NCBI GenBank assembly: GCA_963575745.1
Contig: CAUYUJ010015282.1
Span: 674,651-738,650, forward strand
Length of the DNA: 64,000 bases
Source: Prorocentrum cordatum
Taxonomy: Eukaryota > Sar > Dinophyceae > Prorocentrales > Prorocentraceae
Direction of reading: 5' to 3'
The position numbers and the translations under genes are program-made. The notes beneath the pieces were generated by a model. It was given only the letters and a program-made list of their open reading frames with translations, made no database searches and was not told the origin of the DNA. This document shows positions 52,961-63,369 of this stretch, piece by piece. The number at the start of each line of letters is the position of its first letter. Position 1 is the stretch's first letter.

Positions 52961-54214
52961 CTGTTTGGTTCGAGACACGGGAAGCACTCCGAAGGCAAAG
53001 TGCGATGCCATGTTCTGTGCTATTGGCCAAGAGTGTTGCTTTGCGCGCCTGGACGGGCCTGGGCGCAGAGAGGGGCATGAAACATCATGGAGACAATCCA
53101 TGCACCGCCTGGTTCCATCTGCGAGCGCATATTGGGTTGTCTGGCGTTTTGGCGACTGTCCAGCCGCGTGAGCTTAGAGTCCTGGCCGCAGCAGCCGCAC
53201 GTCTTCCTGGACTGCCAGCGGAGGGTACAAATGGCCGACACAGTCAGTCGAACTAGATCTGCAGTCTGGCTCCGGGTCGGAAACCTGGCACGGGAGACAG
53301 CAGCGTCGGTTTCGAACACATTATTGCGCCCTACCTAGTCGCTTGACCGCATCATATGTCTGGAGTGTCAGCGCTAGTACAAGGCAAACGTGCTGCATGT
53401 GATCTCATACGCTGTTGCCCCCCCTTGAGTCCAGTGAGTTTTCTTTGCGACGCGAGTAGACGAGTAAGTTCACACGTGGACAAGCGATAAAGCCTCAGGA
53501 CTCGACGACCTCCAGTTCGTGAACCTCACTATCTTGCTGCGCGCGGTCATTCAATCGGCGGGCCGTGCCCGTAGACTCTGCTGCCAATTCGGCCTCGGCT
53601 GTAGCTGGGGGGGGGGGGGCAGATTGTGAATGCCTCGAGGCGGCGTTCGGCGGGTCGTTTGGTACATACGGCAGACTCGCGCGGCGCCTACACGATTGCG
53701 ACCCCAGTGCGGGCGTTCAAGGTCGAATGCCGCCAGTGGCCCAGAATTGACCGACATCGAAACATGTGCGCTGCCGGAAAGCCGCGAGCCTCAAAGGTTG
53801 AACGATCCCCACGCTGCTAGAAACCGGGGCACGAATCGTCACGACCGGAACCTGCCGTAGACGCGTGAGGCGTGAGCTCCACAGCCGAGGCCAGTACCGT
53901 GCGATGGGTGGCCCGGCATGGGGCGCGAGAGCTCTAAAGGGCAAGGGTGAGGCCGAGCCCCGACTCGAAGACGGCGTGAAGCGTTGTTGCGGTTTCCCCG
54001 CCGCTAGTTTTGCCACCCCACGTTCAGGTGGAAGAGAAGGGCGTAAAGAGCACCAAGTGTCCGCAGCCTGGAAAGCACCCCCCGCTGGCTTCGCCCCCTG
54101 CAGCCGGCTCTCTATTAGAATTGGCATATATCAGAGTCGCGTCGGTGCGTCTCGGCGCTGCCTTGGCGCATCTGTGAACATCATGCGGGGGCGGACAGGC
54201 ATCATTAGCGCATA
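52961..54214. other. No gene recognised (1.25 kb)
   Basis: Mixed composition with no tandem structure, motif or splice pattern that I can support; one G-run at 53610-53620. Confidence 0.5.
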
Positions 54215-57200
54215 TTGAGACGTTGGCGTTATCGAAGATGCCTACGGGGAATCACCGCCGCCCCCTGCCGTTTGAAATCGCCCATGTGGCCGAGCGTTGT
54301 GGCAAGAGCTCTACCAGGCTATCGGACCATCGTTCCCCCAACCGTTGTGGAAACCCTTCGGGAAGTTTTGGGGCAGGACGGCGGGGAAGGTCAGGAGGAG
54401 GAGGAGGAGGAGGAGGAGGAGGAGGAGGGAGCATCTTGGGAGCCTCTGGGGGCACTCTTGGGGCCTCCTGGGAGCTTCCTGGGAGCTTCTTGGAGGCATC
54501 TTGGGAGCCTCCTTGGGCCTCTTGGGGGCCTTCGGAGGCTTCTCGGGGGCCCCTCGTCTCATGGCATTCCTGGCCCGTCGGAAGCCGTCTTGGGGGCCTC
54601 TCTGGGCCGACTTGAAACACTCTTGAGGTGCTCCAGGGCCGTCTTGGAAGCCATCTTGAGCGTCTTGGAGGCCATCTTGGGGCCGTCTGGGGGCCCTCTT
54701 GGGGCCGAAATGGGGGGCTCTTAGGCCGTTCTGGGGCCATCCTGGAGGCCTTTGGCCTCTTCGGGCCTCCCTGGAAGCCTTCTTGGAGGCCTCTTGGGCC
54801 ATCTCAGAGCCATCTTGGGCTGTCTCGGTGGGCTCCTGGCCCGTCGGACGCCGTCGGAAGCCGTCTTGGGGGCCTCTCTAAACCGACTTGAGGCCCTCTT
54901 TTTGTGCTCCAGGGCCGTCTTGGAGGCCTTCTTGGGCGTCTTGGAGGCCTCTTGGCCCGTCTTGGCGCCCTTTTGGGGCCGTCTTGGGGGCCTCTTGGTC
55001 CGTCATAGGGCCATCTTGGAAGCCTCTTGGGCGATCTTGGGGAGACCTTGGGGGCTTCTTGGGCCGTCTGAGGGCCGCAAAGGCGCAAATGACAAAATCC
55101 GTCAAAAACCAGAGGAAAATCAATGATTGTGGCCTCTGCGAGCCCGTCTCGGAGGCCTCTTGGGGGCCTCATGGGCCGTCGTGGGCCATCCTGAGGCTAT
55201 CTTCAGCCGTTTTGGGTGCATCTTGGACCGTCTGGGAGGCATCCTGGGGCCATTTTAGCTTGTTCGTGGACGTTGCGCTCGTTTATGGTCTCTTTCCGAT
55301 GGCCGGCGGGGCGGCCCAGGGAGAGTTCTTTTGAAACAAAAGGAACATATTCCGTCTAGGGTCCAGCACGCCCAGCACACCGGTGGCAAGCCAACAGGGG
55401 GCGGCGGATCGAAGACGCCTACGGCGAATCACCGCCGCCCCCTGCCTTTTTGGAAGCGCCTATGTAGCCGAACGTTGAGGCCAGACCGGCCAAGCTATCG
55501 GACCATGTGTTCCCCGAATCGGTTTGGAAAGCCTTCGGGGAACACGTAGGCATCTTGAATGTCGTCTTGGCCGTCTGGAGGCCATTTTGACCCTTTCGGG
55601 CCTTCTTGGAGGGCGTATTGGAGGGCTCTTGGGCCGTCTTGGAGGCCATCTTGAGCGTCTTGGAGGCCTCTTGGGCCGTCTTGGGGGCCTCTTGGGGCCG
55701 TCTTGGGCCTCTTGGGCGATCCTTGGGGGCACTTGGGCCGTCTCGGGCCGTCGGAAGGCCCAGAAAAAGTGCCAAAATTTTCAAACAACTCAAGAAATCA
55801 ATGATTTTGGCCTTGTCGGGCCTTACTGGAGACCCTCTTGGAGGCCTCTTGGGCCGTTTTGGGCCATCTTAGGGCCTCTTGGAGGCCTTTTGGGCCATCT
55901 TCGGCCGTCTTGGCGGGCTCCTGGCCCGTCTGACGCCGTCGGAAGCCGTTTTGGGAGCATCTCTGGGCCGACTTGGGGCCCTCTTGGGGTGCTCCAGGGC
56001 CGTCTTGGAGGCCATCTTGGGCGTCTTAACTGTCTCCTGGGCCGTCTTGGGGGCCTCTTGGGGCCGTCTTGGGGGCCTCTTGGGCCGGTCTGGGGCCATC
56101 TTGAAGGCCTCTTGGGCGATCGTTTGGGGCTCTTGGGCCGTCTCGGGCCGTCGGAAGGCCGAAAAGAAGCAAATATGTCAAACCCATCAAAAACCGAAGG
56201 AAAGTATGTGTGGTCGGCCTTTTCTGGCGTTCTGGAGCCCTCTTGGAGGCCGCTTGGGCCGTTTCGGGCAAGCTTCGAGTCAACTTCGGCCATCTTGGTG
56301 GGTTCCTGGCACGTCTGACGCCGACGGAAGCCGTCTTGGGGGCCTCTCTTAACCAGCTTGGGGCCCTCTTGGAGCGCTTCGGGGCCGTCTTGGAGGCCAT
56401 CTTAGATGCCTCGTGGGCGATCTTGGGGACCTCTTGGGCCGTCTTGAGCCGTCGGAGATGAAGAAACAAATGCCGAAATCCTTCAAAAACATATGGAACA
56501 TCAATGATTTTGGCCTCTTCGGGCCCTCCTTGAGGACCTCTTAGAGGCCTCTTGGGCCGTCTTGGAGGCCGCTGGGGGGCCTCTTTGGGCCGTCTTGGAG
56601 GCCGTCTTGGACCATGTTGGGCCAACGTGGCCATCTTGGAGGCCATCTTGAGCTGTCTTGGAGGATTTGTTTCCGGATTGAGGTCCTTTCCGGGTGGCCG
56701 GCGGGACGCGCCGGAGCCCCAGGGGGAGTTCTTTTGGAGAAGAACCAAAACCAAAAACGATAGGATTTGGCACGCCAGGCACCCCTCTTGCAAGCAACAG
56801 GGGGCGGCGGATCCTAGCGGCCTTCGTCCCATCCCGCCACCGTGCTTGGGTTGTGGGTCTGAGGTTTCTTGTGTATGTGTTGGGGTGTCGTGGGGAGCCG
56901 CACGGGGGACTCTTGGAGGCGATTTGGGCGCCTCTAGGGGTCCTCGTGGGGTATCTTTTGGGCCTCTTGGAGACCTCTTTGGCGGCTCTTGGGGCCTCTT
57001 GGGGCCTCGTGGCGGCCTCTTGGGGCCTCCTGGGGTTTTCTCGGGGCACAAATGTCGAATGCTGGGTTCGTGGTCCGCTGCTTGGGCCCCTCTTGGGGCC
57101 GTCATGGGCTGTCTTGAGCGCTTCTTGGGCCATCTTGGAGCCCTCTTGGGCCGTCTTGGGGCGCTCTTACCGCTTTGGAGCGTCGGAAATCCGAAAATGC

Positions 57201-57370
57201 GAGAAGGCCCAAATCTTTCAAACACATGAATAAAATCTACGATGATGGACTCGTGGGGCTCTCTCGGGAGGTCTCTTGGAGCGCTCTTGGGGCCTCTTTG
57301 CGCCCTCTTGGGCCGTCTTGGAACCATCTTCGGGCGCCTTGGAGCACTCTTGGCCTCGACAATGCGACTA
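54215..57370. repeat. Large GCCGTCTTGGAGGCC-type satellite with embedded modules
   Basis: About 3 kb built from variants of GCCGTCTTGGAGGCC and CTCTTGGGCC. It is punctuated by AT-rich segments ending AATCAATGATTTTGGCCTC (about 55105, 55790, 56490; degenerate at 56190 and 57220). Two modules recur: A at 54230-54375 and 55405-55560 (GAATCACCGCCGCCCCCTGCC...GCTATCGGACCAT), and B at 55300-55420 and 56690-56810 (GGGAGTTCTTTTG...AACAGGGGGCGGCGGATC). A minus frame is open for 548 codons (57672-56026), but it consists of Pro/Arg/Lys repeats and is not called as a gene. Confidence 0.9.
54393..54430. repeat. (GGA)n tract inside the satellite
   Basis: About 12 GGA triplets between module A and the satellite proper. 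Confidence 0.95.
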
Positions 57371-57374
57371 CGAC

Positions 57375-57542
57375 GTAATTCGCAAAGGTTTATGGCTTCG
57401 GGGTGGCTAATATTGAGTAACTTTGTAGGGTTTGCCGCCTCGGGGACGCAAGCATTGCGTAATTTACTAGGTTGTTTGGCCTCGGGGACGCGAATATTAT
57501 GTAATGTGCGAAAGATTGTGGCCTCGGGGGCGCGAATCTCAT
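57375..57542. repeat. 42-bp minisatellite, four exact-length units
   Basis: Units start at 57375, 57417, 57459 and 57501, each beginning GTAAT or GTAAC and containing GCCTCGGGGACGCGAAT. A partial unit precedes. Because 42 is a multiple of three, the minus strand shows a 14-residue repeat (NIRVPEA-like). Confidence 0.97.
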
Positions 57543-58125
57543 GAATGTTTACGTGTCCCACGCCCCCCCCAGGCCCCACAAGGGGGCTGGTTGATTCGAA
57601 TGCTGCAGCTTTGGATAGGTCTTGTATGATTCTCTCCGAGGCGATGGGATCGGGATCTTGAGAGATGGGCACGCCGTCTTATTGACCGTTGATAAGTCTA
57701 CTCGCCCGGCGCAGACCGAACAGACACACGACCTTCCGTTCGGCCTCGTGCCGAAATGTAGATGTGCAGAGCATGCTGCGCTGTACCCACGGGAGGCGCA
57801 GACACTAGGCCTTTGGAGCAGCCCCGTTGGCTGCTCTATTCGAGCGGAGGGGTGGGATTCTCATTTTGCCACTCTGTTGTCTTCGCTCAGCCTTGCCTCA
57901 GCTATCGGATCGACTGCTGCTGCGCCACTCGCTCGCTCGCTCGCTCTCCGCTCCCCCCTCGCTCCTCGTTGCTCTTCCCCTCCGTGCCACGGCCTTGGGC
58001 GCTCTCGGAAAACACCCAGCACCCGCGAGCGGGACCCCCGGGGGCAGCCAGAGCGGCCAATCCAATCGCCACCCGCGCGTTGCGGCGAGACCACCGCCAT
58101 CGGCGAGGCGGCGAGGGTCCACGCC
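57543..58125. other. No gene recognised
   Basis: CTCGCTCGCTCGCTC near 57925 is a short tetranucleotide repeat; otherwise GC-rich. Confidence 0.5.
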
Positions 58126-58245
58126 CGAGGAGGAGGAGGAGGAGGAGGAGGAGGAGGCGGAGGAGGAGGCGGAGGAGGAGGAGGAGGAGTAGGAGGAGGC
58201 GGAGGAGGAGGAGGAGGAGGAGGAGGAGGAGGAGGAGGAGGAGGA
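58126..58245. repeat. (GGA)n tract
   Basis: Nearly uninterrupted GGA/GGC run. Confidence 0.97.
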
Positions 58246-58307
58246 CCTCCTCTTCCCCGTCCTCTGTCCTTCCCCTCCCTCCATCCCTCCCTCCTCCTCC
58301 CCTGCAG

Positions 58308-58382
58308 GGCAAGGTCAGGAACATGCCGCTGGCCATTGTGCCGCTGGAGAGTTCGCAGGACCGCGGCATCGGCACATGCCAG
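58308..58382 (+). CDS. Possible exon, unidentified
   Basis: A long pyrimidine tract (58258-58303) ends in CCTGCAG, the best-looking acceptor in the window. The frame then reads GKVRNMPLAIVPLESSQDRG and IGTCQ. The peptide is natural-looking. The 3' boundary is not clear (no GT nearby; GC or GA donors are possible), so the end is approximate. Family unknown. Confidence 0.35.
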
Positions 58383-58439
58383 CACAGTCGCACGAGCAGG
58401 ATGACGAGGAGAGGAGGAGCAACGAGGAGTAGCGAAGAG

Positions 58440-58832
58440 GATGAGGAGAGGAGAGAGGGGTGAGGGGGAGAGAAGGGGAAGGGGGAGGAAGAGATGTGAG
58501 GAGGAGAGGGGATGCGAGGGGATGAGGGAGGGAGGAAGAGGGGAAAACGAGGGAGGAGCGAGGAAGGAATGCTAGTACACTCGCGTGTGGAGGATGGGGA
58601 GGTGAAGGGGAGGAGGAGGAGGAGGAGGAGGAGGAGGAGGAGGAGGAGAGGAGGAGGAGGAGGAGGAGGAGGAGGAGGAGGAGGAGGAGGGAGGCGGAGG
58701 CGCGGAGGCGGAGGCGGAGGCGGAGGCGGAGGCGGAGGAGGAGGAGGAGGAGGAGGAGGAGGAGGAGGAGGAGGAGGAGGAGGGGCAGGAGGAGGAGGAG
58801 GAGGAGGAGGAGGAGGAGGAGGAGGAGAGTTA
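58440..58832. repeat. GGA-rich purine tracts with GGAGGCGGAGGCGG
   Basis: Two long GGA runs separated by GCGGAG hexamers. Confidence 0.97.
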
Positions 58833-59250
58833 CCAGGAATCCCCGCCATCACAAGAGTGATAGGATGCAAAAGATGCACCTCTGAACACGATGAGCAGCG
58901 CGGCTACGAGGGACAGGAGGCGCACCCGTGGAGCCAGCCTCGAAAGTTGTGGAACACGAACATACATGATACCACCAAAAGAGTCCCTCCATCACTGAGG
59001 TGTTCACTCCTTCCTGGCCAACCCACCAAAAGCAGATCAAACGACTCGCACTTTTACGCGCCGCGCGCAGCACGCCTTTTTGCCTTGCCGCGCGTTCTGA
59101 TAGTTTCGAGGCGGCGGGCACACAGCCTTCCAACGGATAACGACACGCCACTCGGCCTGCCGCCCAGGGCCACCGTAAGGGATGGGAAACCACATCGACG
59201 AGGCACAACATGTTCTCTCCCCCGCCCCTACCCAGTGGCACAGGTGCCAA
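58833..59250. other. No gene recognised
   Basis: Normal-complexity sequence; the plus strand ends with CCCCGCCCCTACCCAG (59218-59233), acceptor-like, just before the GGA tract. Confidence 0.45.
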
Positions 59251-59375
59251 GGAAGAGGAGGCGGAGGCGGAGGCGGAGGCGGAGGCGGAGGCGGAGGCGG
59301 AGAAGGAGGAGGAGGAGGAGGAGGAGGAGGAGGAGGAGGAGGCGGAGGAGGAGGAGGAGGAGGAGGAGGGGGCTG
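59251..59375. repeat. (GGAGGC)n and (GGA)n tract
   Basis: Directly precedes, and is in frame with, the retrotransposon tail below. Confidence 0.97.
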
Positions 59376-59845
59376 GCCTGGTCCAGCGCTGGCTGCACCA
59401 AGAGCCGCTGACGGAGCAGCGGGTGCCGGCCTGGGACCGCGTCCGCAACCGGCGCCCGACGGACCTGCCGGGCGCGGACCTCGTCGAGCGCGCGATCCTG
59501 GACGTCGAATATAACGACGGGGCGGGTCGGCACTGGATCGACGTGTCGGTCCGCCACCCGGCGGCGGAGGACGTGATGCCGGCGGCGGCGCGGCGGCCAG
59601 GGGAAGCCGCGAGGCGGGCCGAGCGCCACAAGCACGCCAGGTACCCGGGGGACAGGCTGACGCCATTCGTGGTGGAGACCCCGGGTCGCCTCGGCGGGGA
59701 GGCCAGGCAGTGGCTCTTGCGGCAGGTGCGCACTCTGCCCGGGGACCAGCAGCCCGGCGAGCTGGCGCGGGCCTACAGGGTCATCAGCTGCGCCGTGCAG
59801 GCGCAGTTGGCCCTGCAGCGCCGCCGGGCAGCTGGGCTGGCCTGA
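59376..59845 (+). pseudogene. C-terminal region of a non-LTR retrotransposon polyprotein (3' end), 5'-truncated
   Basis: The frame reads LVQRWLHQEPLTEQRVPAWD, TDLPGADLVERAILDVEYND, GRHWIDVSVRHP, ERHKHARYPGDRLTPFVVET, PGRLGGEARQWLLRQVRTLP and ends with a helix and TGA at 59843-59845. This is the conserved tail I know from dinoflagellate LINE polyproteins: an iDVSVxxP block, K..RY, PfvvET-GR and a closing helix. The D...IDVSV...K..RY spacing also recalls the restriction-like endonuclease of R2-type elements; that reading is inference. The RT part is absent: the frame begins at the GGA tract. Confidence 0.6.
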
Positions 59846-60228
59846 GGCCGCGGTGCGGCGGCGACGCTAGGCTGACTGCTGGGCGACGGCTCGGGGCTGC
59901 TTCTGGGCGCAGGGGGCGGCCCCGGCCAGGGCGGGCCGGCCCGGCAGGGCGCGCTGGGGGACCGGCGCGCTGGCCGACGAAGGCGGGGCGCGCGGCGGCT
60001 GGGCCCTGACGCGGCTCGAGCCACTGCTTCTGGACGCCGGGCGGCCGGGCAGCGCCGCGGCCTGGCGGCAGGAGGGCGGCGGCTGGCGGCAACCAGGCGC
60101 CGTGGGCGCGGGCGGCTGGCCCAGGGCGGCGTCTCGGTGCCCCTGCTCATCGTCGCGTTCTCGGCGAAGCTCAGGGGCGGCGGCGTGGGGGCTGCAGGAA
60201 AGGGCCCGCGCCGCGCCCCCCCCGAGTG
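59846..60228. other. GC-rich sequence, possibly retrotransposon 3' region
   Basis: No motif; very high GC with Arg/Ala/Gly frames. Confidence 0.4.
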
Positions 60229-60263
60229 CCCTGGAGGTCCCCTCGGACTCGGGACCTCCAGGG
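60229..60263. repeat. Perfect 13-bp inverted repeat, 9-nt loop
   Basis: CCCTGGAGGTCCC (60229-60241) pairs with GGGACCTCCAGGG (60251-60263). It abuts the following GGA tract. Confidence 0.95.
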
Positions 60264-60997
60264 CCCCGCTGCAGGAGGAGGAGGAGGAGGAGGAGGAGGA
60301 GGAGGAGGAGGAGGAGGAGGAGGAGGAGGAGAGGAGGAGGAGGGAGGAGGAGGAGGTAGGAGGAGGGAGGAGGAGGAGGGAGGAGGGAGGAGGGAGGAGG
60401 GAGGAGGGAGGGGAGGAGGGGAGGGAGGAGGAGGAGGGAGGAGGGAGGGAGGAGGGAGGAACGAGGAGGGAGGAGGGAGGAGGGAGGAGGGAGGAGGAGG
60501 GGAGGAGGAGAGGAGAGGGAGAGGAGGGGGAGGAGGGGGAGGGAGGAGGGAGAGGGAGGAGGGAGGACGGGAGGAGGAGGGAGGAGGAGGAGGGAGGAGG
60601 GAGGAGGAGGAGGAGGAGGGAGAGGAGGAGGGAGGAGGAGGAGGAGGAGGAGGGAGGAGGAGGGGAGGAGGAGGAGGAGGAGGAGGAGAGAAGGAGGAGG
60701 AGGAGGAGGGAGGAGGAGGGAGAGGAGGAGGAGAGGAGGAGGAGAGAGGAGGAGGAGGAGGAGGAGGAGGAGGAGAGAGGAGGAGAGGAGGAGGAGGAGG
60801 AGGAGGAGGAGGAGGAGGAGGAGGGATGAGGAGGAGGACGAAGAGGAAGAGGAGAGGAAGAGGAGGAACAGATGAGGGAAGGATGGGAAGGGAAATGGTG
60901 AGGCGAGGAGGACAGGAGACAGAGAGAGCAAGAGGGAGAGCGAGGGAGAAGAGAGAGAGAGAGAGAGAGAGAGAACAGAGAGAGAGAGAGAGAGGAG

Positions 60998-61028
<31 letters not shown>

Positions 61029-61250
61029 GAGGAGGGGAGGAGCAGGAGGTGGCAGAATATGGGGCGGGGGAGGAGGAGGAGGAGGAGGAGGAGGAGGCGA
61101 GGAGGAGGAGGAGGAGGAGGAGGAGGAGGAGGAGGAGGAGGAGGAGGAGGAGGGGACAAAGGACAAGGCGGACGACGAGGAGGGGCAAGCGGGCGGAGGA
61201 GGAGGAGGAGGAGGAGGAGGAGGCGAGGAGGAGGAGTAGGAAGAGGCGGC
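60264..61250. repeat. Longest GGA/GGGA purine tract, ~1 kb
   Basis: Nearly pure A/G on the plus strand for about 980 bp, with (GA)n at 60945-61030 and GAC interruptions near 61150. Poly-Glu, poly-Gly and poly-Ser/Leu frames are artefacts. Confidence 0.98.
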
Positions 61251-61600
61251 AAGAGGCCGGCATGATGAGGACAGGCAGGACTGCACGTGGGGGGGGGCAG
61301 GATGAGACGTGCCTCCCCAGACTACTCTCCACGCCCCTCGCGTCCCTCGCTTCGTTGTCTCGCTTCGGTCGGTCGGCCGCAGCTCGGGGAGCACTTGTGC
61401 ACCTTGGGCTGATCGTGGCCGGCAGGATGGTGGGGCCACTGGCCGGGGCCGAGGACGGATAGCCAGGATGGGTGTAGGTGGAAAGTTGGCGTCCTTGCAG
61501 CAGGGAGGTCCTCTGTCTGACGCCCAGAGGAGGGGATCTCCTTCGTGACCCCGAACCTCACCGCTTTTACGAGCATCCGAGGAGGCTCTGCGGCGGCCGC
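61251..61600. other. No gene assigned
   Basis: A plus frame reads GALVHLGLIVAGRMVGPLAG at about 61389-61448, hydrophobic, without clear boundaries. Confidence 0.4.
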
Positions 61601-61745
61601 GCGGGGATCGTCGTCGTCGTCGTCCCCGCCGCTGCCGTCGCCGTCGTCGTCGCCGTCGATCGTCGATCGTGGATCGTCGCTGTCGCCGTCGCCGTCGCCG
61701 TCGCCGTCGTCGTCGTCGTTGTTGTCAGCGTCGTTGGCGCGGCCC
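61601..61745. repeat. (GTC)n/(GCC)n microsatellite
   Basis: GTCGTCGTCG and GTCGCCGTCGCC runs. Confidence 0.95.
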
Positions 61746-61821
61746 TGACCCTCACCGCCGCGTGCCTCCCAGGAAGGCTCCGCTGCCGCTGCCGCGCCAG
61801 GCCTCCCTGCTGAGCTGCCAG

Positions 61822-61918
61822 GCAGGATCTGCCCCGCGGAGCGCCACGGGGGCAGTCCTGTTCGGTGTCGCCGCGAGCATCGTCGCCGACAACGTCGTCG
61901 CCGGCCTCATCATGTCCA
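61822..61918 (+). CDS. Possible exon with a membrane-like segment
   Basis: After CTGAGCTGCCAG the frame reads SATGAVLFGVAASIVADNVV and AGLIMS, a 20-residue stretch of hydrophobic and small residues that could be a transmembrane helix. It may belong to the same gene as 62092-62223, but the 3' boundary is unclear and the identity unknown. Confidence 0.25.
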
Positions 61919-62091
61919 CCTCGTCCTCCTCCCACTGCTCCTCATCCTCTTCGCGCCTCTCCTCTGCCCCCCCCTCCCTGTTCCCTTCCCCCCCTGCACC
62001 CCTGCAGCCCTCCATCGCTCCACCTCCGCAGCCCGAGCTGGATTCAGACCGGCTGGCCGCCCGCTGCCTCGCGCCGCCTCGCCCCTCGCAG

Positions 62092-62223
62092 GCGTCCTGG
62101 TCTCCGTCAACGAGAAGCCGGATCCGAAGGATCCCCGCCGCAAGGCGGATCTGGTGGCCGGGCCCATGTTCTTCCACTTGCTGCCGCCATCGGCGATGCT
62201 GGACCCTGGGATGGAGAGGGCCG
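62092..62223 (+). CDS. Probable internal exon of an unidentified host gene (GT-AG)
   Basis: The interval is preceded by CGCCCCTCGCAG and followed by GTGAGGG, a canonical acceptor and donor. The best frame (offset 2) reads VLVSVNEKPDPKDPRRKADL then VAGPMFFHLLPPSAMLDPGM and ERA, without stops and with natural composition, while the other two frames are Arg/Gly-rich. No family recognised. Downstream, the intron begins with a purine-rich stretch and the GGA tract at 62262-62312. Confidence 0.45.
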
Positions 62224-62261
62224 GTGAGGGAAGGTGACGGTGGAGGGGCAGGCCAGGGGAT

Positions 62262-62312
62262 GGAGGAGGAGGAGGAGGAGGAGGAGGAGGAGGAGGAGGA
62301 GGAGGAGGAGGG
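62262..62312. repeat. (GGA)n tract
   Basis: Sixteen or so GGA triplets. Confidence 0.97.
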
Positions 62313-62611
62313 TCCACAAGTTGGCGCGGCTCCATCGACCGACCGCTCTCCGTTCCGCATCGACCTTTGCGCAGGAACTCTCTCCGTGGCCACTTCTGCT
62401 TAGCGTCCTCAGCGCTGCCTTTTCGGCCTCCTTCAGAAAATGTGGCCTGTCGTGCACCAAGGTGGAGAAGGACAACGATGAGGACGACATCGACGACAAC
62501 GACAACGACGACTCCGAGAGAGGAGAGACAGAGAGGCAGGGGAGAATGGACGAAGAGGGAGCAAAGAGGAGGCAGAAGGAGGATGGAGTGCGAGGGCGCG
62601 AGGAGGTGTAG
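62313..62611. other. No gene assigned; purine-rich second half
   Basis: GACGACAACGACAACGACGA at 62486-62512 is a short ACG/AAC repeat. Confidence 0.5.
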
Positions 62612-62695
62612 GGGTAGGAGGAGGAGGAGGAGGAGGAGGAGGAGGAGGAGGAGGAGGAGGAGGAGGAGGAGGAGGAGGAGGAGGAGGCGGGGGGG
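62612..62695. repeat. (GGA)n tract
   Basis: Uninterrupted GGA run followed by a short G-run. Confidence 0.97.
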
Positions 62696-63235
62696 AAGGG
62701 AAAAGTGTTGGGAGGCGGGATGCCTGTGGGATATCGGAGGGAGGGAGGGGGGAAGGCGGCTGGACAAGTCTCGCTGCCGTCGACAGCGCAGAAATCGTCC
62801 CACGCCAGCCCGCCGGCTGGCATGCTTCGCGCGCCTTGCGAGCGCCAGCATCTCACAATTTGCGCTGGGCCCCGGACCGCCGAGCTTCGGGTCGCGCCAT
62901 ATGTGAGGCCCCGGCCACAGAGGGTTCCGCCCATACTCGGACGTTGCTGAATTTGGGGGCGATCAATGGGGGGCGGCGCAGGAACATGCACGTCTCGTGC
63001 ACCTTGGGTGCCCTGAAGGGGCCAGCTGGGGCCCAAGCGGGGCACCAAAGGTGCAGGCTTCTTCGCCCCACGATCTATCGCCTCCCCACTAAGCAGCGCC
63101 CAGCACATTCGGATCCCAGACGTTATTCTGGGTCCACTCGTAAGCCCGCCCGCCCGCCGTCAGCAACCCGTCCCAGGCTCCCGCGAGCGTCTCCCCCTGC
63201 TGCGACTACAAGATCTCTGGAGGCCAGAAGGACGG
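62696..63235. other. No gene assigned
   Basis: A minus frame reads GLAWDDFCAVDGSETCPAAF at about 62750-62820, protein-like but isolated. Confidence 0.4.
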
Positions 63236-63315
63236 CTTTCTCTCTCTCTCTCTCTGTCTCTTTCTTGTTTTCTTACTGTATCGTTTGTTTGTTTCTCTCT
63301 CTCTCTCTCTCCACC
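63236..63315. repeat. (CT)n microsatellite, two runs
   Basis: TCTCTCTCTCTC at 63239-63262 and 63294-63312 with a T-rich spacer. Confidence 0.95.
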
Positions 63316-63369
63316 GAGCCCGATACCTCGCCTTTGGTTGGAGGAGTAGCATGACCATGAGAATGGCGA

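Noticed and set aside
56026-57672. 548-codon minus-strand ORF
   Set aside because: It is built of Pro/Arg/Lys satellite repeats; sense frames are open too. The openness follows from the repeat lacking stop triplets.
59773-61332. 519-codon minus-strand ORF, poly-Ser/Pro/Leu
   Set aside because: It is the complement of a GGA tract and lacks any domain.
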